DNA of 64,000 nucleotides, taken from positions 254,603-318,602 of the forward strand of contig BGKB01000083.1 in the NCBI GenBank assembly GCA_003116975.1. Reading direction: 5' to 3'. The notes beneath the pieces were generated by a model. That model saw nothing but the letters and a program-made list of their open reading frames with translations. It did no database searches and was not told the DNA's origin. A program made the position numbers and the translations under genes. This document shows, one piece after another, positions 1 to 9,297 of the stretch. The stretch's first letter is position 1; each line of letters opens with the position of its first letter. The DNA comes from Aurantiochytrium sp. KH105 (lineage: Eukaryota; Sar; Bigyra; Thraustochytrida; Thraustochytriidae).

Positions 1-2
1 GC

Positions 3-500
3 GTCGACATTGGTGATCATCGTAAGAACGGTCAAACATACCGTCGCTGTCTTAAAATTATGGAGCTCGTTTCATGGCTCGTGGACACGTTCGGCCTGAG
101 CCGTGATCTCGCGTGCCTCATTTGCAAGGAGCTCTGGAAACACGGTCTTATCTGGAATGCGGAGAACAGTTACAGTGCATTTTCCGTCAACGAACTTACA
201 TTCTTTCGCGTCGCTCACCCCTATGCCATCAATTTGTTGCTCTTGCCCTCTGAAATGGAGCAAGTGTACTCTGAAGCTCGCGATAAAACTGGACCCAAGC
301 GAGTCGACAAATTCATTGGCGGACGCCACATATTGGCATGCTTTCCCTCTGCAGAACTTATCGATTGGGCCATGTCTGTCCACCATATCAACCCGCGTGA
401 GCGCGCTGTGCAAGTGGTACAACAAATGGCGAATGAGGGATACTTTTTCAACGTTGACGGCACGACGCAGATTGTCGACGGACCGAACGTCTTTATGTAG
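3..500 (+). CDS. Tandem DEP-domain segment (5' partial), probably the N-terminal part of the downstream channel gene
   Basis: The frame is open from the left window edge; the first ATG at 60 lies inside a DEP fold, so the true start is upstream. The first DEP domain runs from the edge to about base 210 (YRRCLKIMELVSWLV, then KHGLIWN and NELTFFRV). The second runs from about 290 to 497 (FIGGRHILACFPSAELIDWA, EGYFFNV, DGPNVF). DEP domains are winged-helix modules that target signalling proteins to membranes. The frame ends at TAG 498-500, but the same frame is open again immediately afterwards and runs into the polycystin-like channel. I infer one gene broken by a stop, a tiny intron or an assembly error. 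Two independent genes separated by 45 nt is less likely. Confidence 0.6.
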   Translation, partial: VDIGDHRKNGQTYRRCLKIMELVSWLVDTFGLSRDLACLICKELWKHGLIWNAENSYSAFSVNELTFFRVAHPYAINLLLLPSEMEQVYSEARDKTGPKRVDKFIGGRHILACFPSAELIDWAMSVHHINPRERAVQVVQQMANEGYFFNVDGTTQIVDGPNVFM

Positions 501-545
501 CATAAGCACGACTACACGGGCAACATCGTCTTAAGCAAGCGCCGC

Positions 546-2939
546 ATGCGTCTCATTGCCATCGAGATCGCTCATCTCTACGAATCGTGCGTGCAGTCAG
601 AGTACGGCGGCAAACGGCCCGTGGCAACGGTCGCTCTTGTCGCCTCTCTTATCGAGAGCGTCATTGAAGATTGCAGCTTCCAAAAGGCCAAGTACGTGCT
701 TTTGCAAATGAAAAAGGCGAAATTTGCGCAAATCAACAATCGAGCAACGCATAGCGCAATTTCTGCTTCGAGCTCCCAGAGCCGATGGTCCTACCATCGT
801 CTCTTAGATGGTGTGGGAAGATGGACACAAGTTGGTCAGGACTTCAACCTTCTCAAAGAGCTAGGGAGAGATGATGACCCCGTCATGATCAAACTGGACG
901 ATCAGTTCCATAATCTCAAAGCGCGCTTTTCCAACCGCGGGCCTTCTGGGCTGGTCTACCCAGACGCAACTCACACTGAGGATGACATTAGCGATGCTGA
1001 GTCTCACATTCCTCTCGTCATGAATGTCACAAAAGGGCGCAACGAGCTGGTGGAGCAAAATCTTGCAGTCACACTCATGTCGCATCTTGGAGGCGGGGTA
1101 GTAAGCGCCAAAGTTGGTGGTTTTTCCAGGGAGAGTGCAAGGACCAAAACTGTGCGAATGGTCATTCACCTGTTGTTTTGTCTCGTGCTTGCCATCGAGG
1201 TGCTCGCCAACACACAATCAGTTCTCGGTCTCACTGAAGGTTTGAAGGAGAGCATTTCAGCTTCGGCCGGATTCGAGCAAGCAACATCAAAGCATGAATT
1301 CATTGATTGGGTTCGGGGTCAGGTGGCGACCGAGTTTTCGTGGCGTGGTACACAATTTCCATTGCTTGAGCCACCAGCTATACTCGCAGGAGGCGCAACA
1401 CATTACACCGCGTGCGACGAGCTGCAGCAGCTCGTCACCTCTGCAGCAAGACGCGCAGCTGAGCATTCAGATTTTGACACGCGCATTCCCGTTATTCAAG
1501 CTGATACGGACAACGAGTGCTGGGTAAACAAGGAGACCCATGCAATTGGTACGGAAAACACATATGCTCCAGCAGCCTACCTGCTGACTTGTATGCAAAA
1601 CTCGGCAAAGTGCACCCCGGAGCTCGAAGGACTTAATGCGGAGCTAAGTCTGGAGTCCAAGAGCATTCTTGTGGACAGAATGGCTCTCGAGGTCGTCTTG
1701 CTTGGCTACAAGGCAGAGCCACCTCTGATCGTGAAAGTGACAGCGCAAACAAAGTTTTCTGCTGTCGCCAATGACGTTCACGTGCGCTTTATGCATGTTC
1801 CCGATCATGCTGGACACTCCGCCACTGAGTTCGTCCTTGTCATTCTGATCGTTTGCGTCACGCTCGATTTCATTGTGCTCGCCTGCAGGCGCGGGCGTGC
1901 CTTTCTCTTTGATGTCTCTCGCATTCTTCACCTGACCCGGATCGCCCTTCCATGCGTGGCCCTTCGTATGAAATTTGTCTTTGAGAAGGACTTGTACGCA
2001 TACCTGTCAAGTGTCACATGGAACAATGCAGAATTATATCAACCGAATGCGTCCAACGCAGGTTTCGACGTCCTTCATCAGCAAAAGGATGCGTCAAGGC
2101 TCTATTTCATCATCGCGATGTTTCTCGCTGCGATGACGGTCCCATCGTACATCGGCGGCGCCAAGTATAACATTTTTGCTCTGCTGCAACAAACGCTCAA
2201 GACAGTGCAAGGCGATGTCAAGGTTTTGGCAATTACGTTCTTCATCACGTTCTGTGGTTTTGTGGCGACCATGTACGCCATCATGAACTCTTTGTCATCG
2301 CTCTTTGCAAGTCCAGGCAGTACCGGTATGATTATGTACGGCTCGCTCTTCGGAGGTGCGCCCTGGAACACTTTTTTGGAGATCCGTGGTGCGAGCAGGC
2401 TCTTAAGTGCAGTTGGCTTCATCGCCATGGCCACCTATCTCTTCCTCTTCATCATCATCTTGCTCAACATGTTCGTGGCCATCATTCTGCAAAGCTATCA
2501 GACGCAGAAACGCGATGAAGCTGTTTTACGTGCCGAATTCATTCGTCATCTCCACGCCTCAGAAGGAACAAGTGATATATCAACGCTCAAGGCGAGCCTC
2601 GGAGAGCGTCTCTATGAGGTTGCGGAGGTCAATGAGCCACACAGGACAAATTTCAAGGTCACCTTGCAGCGTACGATCAAGAGCATCACCGAGCGTCTTC
2701 GTACGTCGGCCAAGGTGCATCACGATGGCAGCTTTGTCAGCCAGTCAACCTCGGAAATTTTCGCCGACGAAAAGGGAGAGAAGACCTCTCTTTCTCGTCA
2801 GGCCTCTGTTCCTACGAAAGCAATGCCTCGACAAGATAGCAAGATTGTTCGGAAGACTCCCCCAGCTTTGGTCAAGCAAGGATCTGTCGGTGTCAGCGCT
2901 CAAGGCGCTTTGCCCCGAAAGCTCCAGCAATTGCTCTAG
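546..2939 (+). CDS. Polycystin/TRP-type cation channel
   Basis: 797 residues from the ATG at 546; codons 501-545 are also open in the same frame, so the start is nominal. A first membrane segment lies near residues 202-222, followed by a roughly 200-residue extracytosolic region with cysteines, as in the TOP/polycystin domain. A second membrane segment follows near 420, then a cluster of membrane segments, a pore-loop-like LFGGAPW near residue 600 and a last helix ending FIIILLNMFVAIILQSY. That final helix matches PKD2/mucolipin S6 closely. The C-terminal tail (about 660-797) is basic and Ser/Thr-rich. The family makes Ca2+-permeable, often ciliary, cation channels. A TRPML-like rather than TRPP-like channel is possible. 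It ends in CTC TAG and is convergent with the SWSAP1-like gene. Confidence 0.75.
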   Translation: MRLIAIEIAHLYESCVQSEYGGKRPVATVALVASLIESVIEDCSFQKAKYVLLQMKKAKFAQINNRATHSAISASSSQSRWSYHRLLDGVGRWTQVGQDFNLLKELGRDDDPVMIKLDDQFHNLKARFSNRGPSGLVYPDATHTEDDISDAESHIPLVMNVTKGRNELVEQNLAVTLMSHLGGGVVSAKVGGFSRESARTKTVRMVIHLLFCLVLAIEVLANTQSVLGLTEGLKESISASAGFEQATSKHEFIDWVRGQVATEFSWRGTQFPLLEPPAILAGGATHYTACDELQQLVTSAARRAAEHSDFDTRIPVIQADTDNECWVNKETHAIGTENTYAPAAYLLTCMQNSAKCTPELEGLNAELSLESKSILVDRMALEVVLLGYKAEPPLIVKVTAQTKFSAVANDVHVRFMHVPDHAGHSATEFVLVILIVCVTLDFIVLACRRGRAFLFDVSRILHLTRIALPCVALRMKFVFEKDLYAYLSSVTWNNAELYQPNASNAGFDVLHQQKDASRLYFIIAMFLAAMTVPSYIGGAKYNIFALLQQTLKTVQGDVKVLAITFFITFCGFVATMYAIMNSLSSLFASPGSTGMIMYGSLFGGAPWNTFLEIRGASRLLSAVGFIAMATYLFLFIIILLNMFVAIILQSYQTQKRDEAVLRAEFIRHLHASEGTSDISTLKASLGERLYEVAEVNEPHRTNFKVTLQRTIKSITERLRTSAKVHHDGSFVSQSTSEIFADEKGEKTSLSRQASVPTKAMPRQDSKIVRKTPPALVKQGSVGVSAQGALPRKLQQLL

Positions 2940-3381
2940 GCCTCGATATATAATAATAGAATACAACTGCCATATGAAGACAACAGAAGAGAAGAGAAGA
3001 CAAGCATAGACAAAAACGTAAGGGCGGTCGTCGATGTGGCAGCCCACAACGAGGTTGAACAGCACTGCTGCTCAAAGGAAGCACGTCACGAACTGCTGTA
3101 CATGCCACGCCAGCGGGTCGAGGCCAAGAACGTGAGGTCCGCAATGAAATCTTTCTTCGATGCAGACTGGGGATGCGGACGAAGACATAAAGACCTTGAC
3201 TTTCATTGCATTTGCAAGTAAGCAAAGTCATCCAACATTTTTCATATCCCACAATTTGCAATCGTCATCATAGAAAGAATCGCGCGTGACGTGATATCTA
3301 CAGGGTTGGACATACGCAAAGCTATGATCTGCACGTCCACAGCGCAACCTGGCAGACCCTATGTCACAAAGGTCGGTGGCG
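2940..3381. other. Convergent intergenic region
   Basis: Stretch between the 3' ends of the channel gene and the SWSAP1-like gene. It should hold both 3' UTRs. I see no coding-like frame, RNA gene or repeat. Confidence 0.5.
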
Positions 3382-4731
3382 TCAGCTCAGCGACTCCACC
3401 ACGAGAGCTTGTGCGTCGTTTTCGCCTCGTAAATGTACCGAGACACGTTCCGTCGTCCCGTCCAGAGAGTCTCGACGAAGTTCACCCTGACGAATCTGCA
3501 AAATATTTTCCTTTGGAATCCACGGGCCTGCTGATCGAATAGCACTCCACGACGCCCCGCTGTCCCGGTTCACGACAACGCCGAGAACAACTTGACGTTT
3601 CGGGCCTCCGATCCCACGCGCAAATGCCTTGCATGCACTCTGCGCAAGCGCAAGAGCTAGTGCGTGCGTCGAAACAAGAACAGCTTTCTCCTCGCTTGGC
3701 TTTACTTGGCCCTGACTGAGCTCCGCGTCAAGAGCCTCGTGCGAAAAGAGGTCCAAATCGTCAATGAGCACCGTGTGTGCAGTAGGATCCGTAACATGCA
3801 TGCTCCCAAGATAGGCCACCAGCGCCTCGTGCGTTTCAATGTACTTGATGACGATGCGTCTTAATGCCTGATCCAGACCCGTGTCCTTGTCGAACTGCTC
3901 ACCCAGTAGAGGCGGCTGCGAAGTGATTTTGTCACGTCTGCAGATAAACACAGTCACTCCCTCTTGCATACATCTCGCCCGCTTCAGGCCACACTGCGAT
4001 GGAAAAGAAGAAGAAGAAGAAGAAGAAGAAGAAGAAGACCCCATAGTACGTGAGTGTGTGAGACCGCATTTTCTTGCCTCTGGGTTGAGATGACGGGAAA
4101 GCGTTCCCTTTGAAGTCAAATCACATCCCTCGTTACTTACCTGAAACAACAACGATGAGCGATACGAGCGTGGAGTGCCGCACAGGAGGAACGCCTGATA
4201 CGAAGCTGCTGTCTTGTCGTTGCCTTCGGTGTCCTGCGACGGGCTTTCCTCGGTCTCAGGCTGGCCCACTTTTTCCGCCAAGCCGCGCAAAGACCCTGTC
4301 TCGCTGCCGCTGCTGCTCCATCCTCCTGCGGAGATCCCGCTCATTGTCCTCGCCGCCGCCGCCGCCGCTGTCGTCGTCGTCGTCGTCGTCGCAGTCTTGG
4401 GCTCCTCGCGGGTTCCGTCGCGCGCAGCGGATCCGCCATGCTCGCCGATCCCCGCGGCCCCGGGCTCCGTCTCCCGCGTCGCGAAGAGCCTGCGCAGCAT
4501 GCTTTCCTCTCCCTTCCTTTCCGTTCGCCGCCGCCGTCTGCGCTGCGTTCTCTCCGCGCGGCCAGCCCGCCGGCCAGCCCGCTCGCGCTCGCGGTCTGCA
4601 GCTCCAGCTCGTGCGCGAACTCGATCTGGTCGACGGCCCCGACGGCGCGGAACCGCTGCGGATCCTTTCGGGACCTCTGCGGGCACCAGCGCGGATCGGG
4701 CGCGGAACTGGCTGCGTGCAGTCTCGATCAT
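3382..4731 (-). CDS. RecA/Rad51-paralogue-like protein, SWSAP1-like
   Basis: Exon 1 is 4141-4731 and exon 2 is 3382-3993, with a 147-nt intron at 3994-4140 (donor gtaagt, acceptor ttccatcgcag) that keeps the frame and has no stop, so the unspliced frame also stays open. After splicing the core reads FLLCGTPRSYRSSLLFQ joined to CGLKRARCMQEGVTVFIC, followed by a Walker-B-like HTVLIDDLDLF. This order matches SWSAP1, partner of the SWIM protein ZSWIM7 in homologous recombination. The Walker A is degenerate: there is no GK[ST]. The first in-frame ATG is at 4731, but the N-terminal 150 residues are Arg/Ala/Thr-rich low complexity; ATG 4500 is an alternative start. It is divergent from ETFRF1. Family assignment is by motif order only. 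Confidence 0.5.
   Translation of the reverse strand: MIETARSQFRARSALVPAEVPKGSAAVPRRRGRRPDRVRARAGAADRERERAGRRAGRAERTQRRRRRRTERKGEESMLRRLFATRETEPGAAGIGEHGGSAARDGTREEPKTATTTTTTTAAAAAARTMSGISAGGWSSSGSETGSLRGLAEKVGQPETEESPSQDTEGNDKTAASYQAFLLCGTPRSYRSSLLFQVSNEGCDLTSKGTLSRHLNPEARKCGLTHSRTMGSSSSSSSSSSSFPSQCGLKRARCMQEGVTVFICRRDKITSQPPLLGEQFDKDTGLDQALRRIVIKYIETHEALVAYLGSMHVTDPTAHTVLIDDLDLFSHEALDAELSQGQVKPSEEKAVLVSTHALALALAQSACKAFARGIGGPKRQVVLGVVVNRDSGASWSAIRSAGPWIPKENILQIRQGELRRDSLDGTTERVSVHLRGENDAQALVVESLS
3994..4140 (-). other. Intron of the SWSAP1-like gene with a (TTC)n polypyrimidine tract
   Basis: Donor GTAAGT at 4140-4135 and acceptor CAG ending at 3994 on the minus strand. A run of AAG triplets at 4005-4038 on plus (TTC on minus) forms the polypyrimidine tract just before the acceptor. 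Read through, it would encode a poly-Ser stretch. Removal restores the family alignment. Confidence 0.75.
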
Positions 4732-5004
4732 GACGTCGAGTTTGCGAACGAAAACTTCGCCGGCGGGTTCTACGAGGCGCGGCAAAAGACGAGCGAGAAA
4801 AGAGGCGCCGAGGCCGGCGGCGAGCGGGGGCTGAGGCAGACCGAGAAGCCGAGCGCGCGCAGAGCTCGTGCAGCGGGCTCTTCTTGCCGGGCGGGGCGGG
4901 GCGCGGAGGCGCGGGCACGGGCGCGACAGCTACAAGTACAGACAGCTACAGCTGCAGCGAAGCGAGCAAGCAAGCGAGCAAGCGAGCGACGGCGGCCGAG
5001 GACC
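4732..5004. promoter_or_regulatory. Divergent promoter region, SWSAP1-like / ETFRF1
   Basis: Both genes start outward from this GC-rich 273-nt interval. An AGCG/AGCA tetranucleotide run at 4961-4990 lies just before the ETFRF1 ATG. I see no TATA box. Confidence 0.5.
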
Positions 5005-5238
5005 ATGCATCCGCTGGTGAGAGACTTGTACAAGCGCCTGCTCACGGTCGGCAAGGAATACCCGCAGGGCCTGGACTGGGTCAAGAGCAAGGCAAAGCCG
5101 TGGATCATGCAGAATGCCGCGCTCACGGACGAGGTCGACATCAAGAAGAAAGTCGCAGAGGGCAGATTCTGGGTGCGGGAGATGCAGAGCGTCATCAAGC
5201 TCAAAAAGTACCGCACCCTCAAGAAGCGTTATTACTGA
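5005..5238 (+). CDS. ETFRF1: LYR-motif electron transfer flavoprotein regulatory factor 1 (LYRM5)
   Basis: 77 residues, starting MHPLVRDLYKRLLTVG at ATG 5005 and ending KYRTLKKRYY. The LYK motif near residue 8, the short length and the terminal KYR..K.RYY are diagnostic of ETFRF1/LYRM5. That mitochondrial protein binds the electron transfer flavoprotein and promotes loss of its FAD. A longer upstream frame exists, but it is Arg/Ala low complexity and the family begins at this Met. The gene shares a promoter region with the SWSAP1-like gene and is convergent with the kinesin-like gene. Confidence 0.88.
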   Translation: MHPLVRDLYKRLLTVGKEYPQGLDWVKSKAKPWIMQNAALTDEVDIKKKVAEGRFWVREMQSVIKLKKYRTLKKRYY

Positions 5239-5423
5239 CCGTGATGCAAACGTATTTGAGCGGGCTTCTTTTCAGACTTGTAGTGGCTTCGAAAAGAACG
5301 CCCAGGCACGACGCTATTTGGTTTCCAACGCGTCTGCATGCTAAGAGCTTGCAATCAACCAACCAACCAACCAACTCGTTCCGTGCGATATTTCGAACCA
5401 ATGTTAACCTAGAATAGTCAATA

Positions 5424-5456
5424 TCTCTTTCTCTCCCTCTCTCTCTCTCTCTCTTT
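5424..5456. repeat. (CT)n microsatellite
   Basis: Pyrimidine run dominated by CT dinucleotides, in the short 3'-3' interval between ETFRF1 and the kinesin-like gene. Confidence 0.8.
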
Positions 5457-5465
5457 ATCTTTTAC

Positions 5466-8400
5466 CTAGGCTCCAGCGATTTTCCATGGAGGCTTTTCAT
5501 GAGGAAACGGAGGTCTGCGCCGTACAAAGGGCTCAGATGTACGATCGCTCTTGACTCTGTAGCGCTTGGACGTGTTCAAGTCTGCCATTCGCAGCTCTGG
5601 CACCGCAACACTTCCATTTTCGCGACGCACGCGGGCTTGTGGCCGACTCGATTTACCTGTCTTGGGCTGCGATACTGCAGTCGAAGCGGCCTTTCTATGA
5701 TAAATGTTCTGCTTTTGTGACAACCTCGACGCTTTCTCTTCTTCCTCTTCTTCCTCTTCTTTTTGATCCTCCTCACCGATAGCTTTCGTTGCTCTTTCTT
5801 TGTCATTGTTACCAACTCCTTCACAACGACCTAGGCCCGAGTGGGACAAGCTACCTCGCTGAAGCTTTCGCGCTTTCAAGCCCGCTAAAAGGCTCTCCGT
5901 GAAAGCACGCCGATCCAGTCGAGTGCGCGACTGTGTCGTGGCGCCCTCTTTGTTCGAAGTAGCAACGTCCAATGCACCTGAACTCTCAGCTGACGCAAGC
6001 ATGGCCTTTTTGCGCTCGCGTAATAGGCTCACAATGTCGCTCATGCCCGTGTCTTCGCTCGGGGCGTCGCTTGCGGCTGGAATCTGTCTTGGGGCGTGAT
6101 TCCGAGGAGCTGCCCTGTACACAACGGCGTCAGCCAAAGCCTTGTCGAGCTGAGCTTTTGTCTCCACAAGCTTGCGTTGCAGCGCATGCTTTTCACGCTC
6201 AAAGCCTGCTTTGAGGTTCTGAGTAAGTGTCTCCATTTCCTTTGCCAAGGCATCGCGCTCGACCTGCAGCCCGTATCGTTGCTTCCGAAGAGCCTCAAGC
6301 TCATATCGTTCGCGTTTCTGTCGCGCAATGAGCTTTTCATGGGCTTCTCGGAGATCATTAAGATCCTGTTTCTGAGCTTGCGACTCGTGAAAAAGCGCAG
6401 TCAACTTTTCCGAGACCTCTTTCACATACTTGCGTTGCTCCTGCGCGGCACGATGGTCCTTACGTGCCTTCGTCTCAATCTTTCTGCACGACTCCTGCGC
6501 GGCGTCCCGTTCTTGAATAGCAGTGTTAAGTTCTTCCTGGATACGGAGGACAGTGGTTTCCATCACGTGTCGATAGAGCGCAAAATCCTGCACGCTCGCT
6601 CCGTCTTGGCTCTGAGCCATCACATGCCCTTTTTTGGATAGAGAACGCGGTTTGGGGCTAACACTACTGCTGCCTGGCTGTGAGATCGTGTCGTGTTGCA
6701 GAGCCTGTGTGCTTGGCGCCTTGGCCTTTTCCAAAGCTGTACGAGATTCGGAAAGCTCATCATTGACTCGCGCGAGTTCCTTCTTTCTTTGCGCAAGTTC
6801 CTCTTCAAGCCGTGTCGTCGATTCCACAAGACCTTGATTCTCAGCGCTGAGGAACTCGTTCGTATCTTGAAGCGTGTCGAGAGCTGCTCCGTTGTCATCC
6901 AGACGGCGGACAGCTGCTTTGATCCATCGCGCAGCCTCCTGCGCAGCGAATTGGTACTCTTCGGCTACCATCCCTTCTGCAACTTGGTGTTCGAGAAGGC
7001 CAAGCACGCGCGTGCTTTGCTCCTCGATCGGCATGTCTGTGTCCCAAAGCTTTTCTTCGATTCGCCTGGCCTCGGCCTCGAAGGCTTCCAGCCCAGACAC
7101 GGCCATTGCGGGATTCAAGTGGTCCAGCTCTTTCTCGGGCTCTGATGCCGCAAAAAGTTCGCACGTCGAGGACCCGTGTAGTCGCTGGACGTGCGCAATA
7201 TCATGATCGCCCGTGAAAGCATCGATTTCGATTTCTTGATTGTTGCAGAGATCCTGCTCAATCTCGTGCACGCGAACGCCACAAAACTGCTGCAGACGGG
7301 ACATGATGCCGAGGACTGCAATCGCTCGATCCGGATCTGCGACGCGCAGCTCTACACTTTTGTGCGCGAGGTTCTCAGATGCCCCGCTGACCCCGCTTGG
7401 CTCAGGTCTGCACCCCACAGAACCCATGACCACAAAGGCCTCGCGGTCAAGAAGTGCACCTCGCAAAAGGTTCGCGATGCGCGAGGTGTGAAAGGGCACG
7501 GCCGGACGTTGTGCCTCGAGTGCCTCGAGTACAGAGTTGAAATGCTGCAGCTCGAGTGGCTCGCGCGAGTCGGCAAAGACGAGCTGCAGACGCGCCTCGC
7601 CGCGTTTCACAGTAAGCACGCGATGGCTAGGTCGCCCTGATCTATCAACTTGGCTCATGCGTTCAACTAGCTGAAGCGCTTCATTTATATCGCCAAGACG
7701 GACCTCGAGCACATTCAAGAGAGCGCCACCGCCATCCTCGATCCGCGGTCGATCGTCTGCACTCGCGGAAGATGGCCGCTGCGAGTTTCGGCCAGCGCTC
7801 ACGGCCTCCGCAAGTGCGTCGCGAATGCCAAAGGCGCCATTAAGCTCGACCCAAGAGAGCGTCACGCCCTGACCTGGACTGCACGAGCCGTCAAAGTCGA
7901 GCTGAAGTGCTCGGACAAGCTCAATATTCTGAAAGACCCCTTGACATGCGACGAGAACTGCACTGGGATCCCAATGCAAAATGAGCACGCTTGCGTTTCC
8001 ACCTTTGGTGAAGTGCTGAACAGCTGGGTCAAAGGTCTCGGCAAAAATATTGCGTTTGGAATCCTCTTTCAAATTTTGTGGAATCACCTTGTCGGCAACG
8101 AACTCGAGATCGAAACCAGGCGCAGCATTGTCGTCATTCCAAGATGGAAACTCCTTATACTCGAGCTTGTTCTCGGACACGGCGCGGACGACCGCGTCAC
8201 GGCTTTGCGTGTGCGAGGAGTTCATCTTCATCACTCTTCGACCCCTCACGTTGTCGCTCTTGAAGGCATCCTCGCTTTCGCTCACAAGACGGATCGTGAA
8301 AGTGCTCGCAAGTTGTCTGTAGGCTCGCGAAGATTCTCTACGCGGGCTGAAAAGCGCTCTTCGAGCCATCTCATTGGCATCCGTTCTCTGCACATCTTGC

Positions 8401-8522
8401 GAGGGCTTCCCTCCATCATCACGCCTCCTCGTCGTGCCGCCTCGGAGTCCCGTCTCCCAGGCTCCGGCCTTGTATGAGTTCCTCGTAATCGGGCTGCTTC
8501 TGCGCGCCACGGGGCTCTGCAT
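5466..8522 (-). CDS. Kinesin-like protein with degenerate, P-loop-less motor domain
   Basis: 1018 residues from ATG 8522; Met52 is an alternative start. Residues about 60-390 follow the kinesin motor order: FDLEFVADKVI, then NIFAETFDPAV and GGNASVLILH (matching VF..V.PLV and GYN.TVLAYG). Later come LQLVFADSRE (matching LVDLAGSE), HFNSVLEALE, VPFHTSRIANLL and FVVMGSVGC. Where GQTGSGKT should be, the sequence reads WDPSAVLV, and no SSRSH switch I is seen. It should therefore not hydrolyse ATP like a normal kinesin. A long coiled coil fills about 480-790 and a basic, Lys/Glu-rich tail follows. It probably acts as a microtubule-binding or dimerising partner. Kinship to a particular kinesin family cannot be judged by eye. 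Confidence 0.55.
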   Translation of the reverse strand: MQSPVARRSSPITRNSYKAGAWETGLRGGTTRRRDDGGKPSQDVQRTDANEMARRALFSPRRESSRAYRQLASTFTIRLVSESEDAFKSDNVRGRRVMKMNSSHTQSRDAVVRAVSENKLEYKEFPSWNDDNAAPGFDLEFVADKVIPQNLKEDSKRNIFAETFDPAVQHFTKGGNASVLILHWDPSAVLVACQGVFQNIELVRALQLDFDGSCSPGQGVTLSWVELNGAFGIRDALAEAVSAGRNSQRPSSASADDRPRIEDGGGALLNVLEVRLGDINEALQLVERMSQVDRSGRPSHRVLTVKRGEARLQLVFADSREPLELQHFNSVLEALEAQRPAVPFHTSRIANLLRGALLDREAFVVMGSVGCRPEPSGVSGASENLAHKSVELRVADPDRAIAVLGIMSRLQQFCGVRVHEIEQDLCNNQEIEIDAFTGDHDIAHVQRLHGSSTCELFAASEPEKELDHLNPAMAVSGLEAFEAEARRIEEKLWDTDMPIEEQSTRVLGLLEHQVAEGMVAEEYQFAAQEAARWIKAAVRRLDDNGAALDTLQDTNEFLSAENQGLVESTTRLEEELAQRKKELARVNDELSESRTALEKAKAPSTQALQHDTISQPGSSSVSPKPRSLSKKGHVMAQSQDGASVQDFALYRHVMETTVLRIQEELNTAIQERDAAQESCRKIETKARKDHRAAQEQRKYVKEVSEKLTALFHESQAQKQDLNDLREAHEKLIARQKRERYELEALRKQRYGLQVERDALAKEMETLTQNLKAGFEREKHALQRKLVETKAQLDKALADAVVYRAAPRNHAPRQIPAASDAPSEDTGMSDIVSLLRERKKAMLASAESSGALDVATSNKEGATTQSRTRLDRRAFTESLLAGLKARKLQRGSLSHSGLGRCEGVGNNDKERATKAIGEEDQKEEEEEEEEKASRLSQKQNIYHRKAASTAVSQPKTGKSSRPQARVRRENGSVAVPELRMADLNTSKRYRVKSDRTSEPFVRRRPPFPHEKPPWKIAGA

Positions 8523-9297
8523 CTTGCTCCTCTGCCGCGCGCCCAGGCAGGGAGTGACACAAGGCGCGGCGACGCCCAGCCAAGCGAGGCGAGCCCGACT
8601 CGCCCGGTTCTCCGTGGCCTCCGCGGTCGGCGCTCTCGCTCGCGCTCACGCTCGCGCTCGCGCTCGCCCTGCCGCTCTGCGTTCTGGCCCAAGTTTGCTC
8701 GGTGCTCGGCCAGCTTGTTTGCTTATTGCACAGGACGGTTTCGCCGCGTTCCCGCCCCCGGGTCGCCGCCGCCGCACACCTTTGGGAACGCGCGCGAGGA
8801 GGCTGCCAGGCCCAGCTCACGCACGCCGCGAGCAAGCCAAGCACGCAAGCAAACCAAGCAAGCACGCAAACGAACACCCGCCACAGAGCCTGCCAGCAGC
8901 GCCCCGGCGCGGGTCTGTCCACCGTGCTGGCTGCTCAAGGTCGGTGCTGTCCTCGGTCGCGAGAGCCTCGAGGGTGGTCTCTCTGCCTGGGCCTGGCTTA
9001 TCGGCGCTTGCCGCTGCTTGGCGACCGTTGTGCGCGTCGTAGTAGTATTGCAAGGGCAGCGCGACCACGCAGCCAGACCCGAAACGGAGACGAGGTCGCT
9101 CGGCGCGCGTGCGCTCTCGCGTGGCCGGACGGAGGAGCGGCACGAGGACGCTTTGGAGGGAGCGAGGGAGCGAGGGAGGCGAGGTCCGACCGGCCGGCCG
9201 GCCGAGAGAGAGTCTTTGCAGCAGGTTGAGCGACGAGGCATCGAGTGACGGCGCTGGTGCTGGTGCTGGTGCTCTTTAACTCGCACGTCGGCACGAA
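8523..9297. promoter_or_regulatory. Divergent promoter region, kinesin-like / TBCC
   Basis: 775 nt, GC-rich. It holds a GCTCGC hexamer run (about 8636-8672), imperfect AAGC/AAGCA repeats (about 8821-8875) and a GGTGCT run (about 9250-9273) just before the TBCC start. Open frames here are low-complexity Arg/Ala and look non-coding. Confidence 0.5.

Noticed and set aside
498-500. TAG as a reassigned sense codon
   Set aside because: Other genes in the window, for example the channel itself, end in TAG at sensible C-termini, so the code appears standard.
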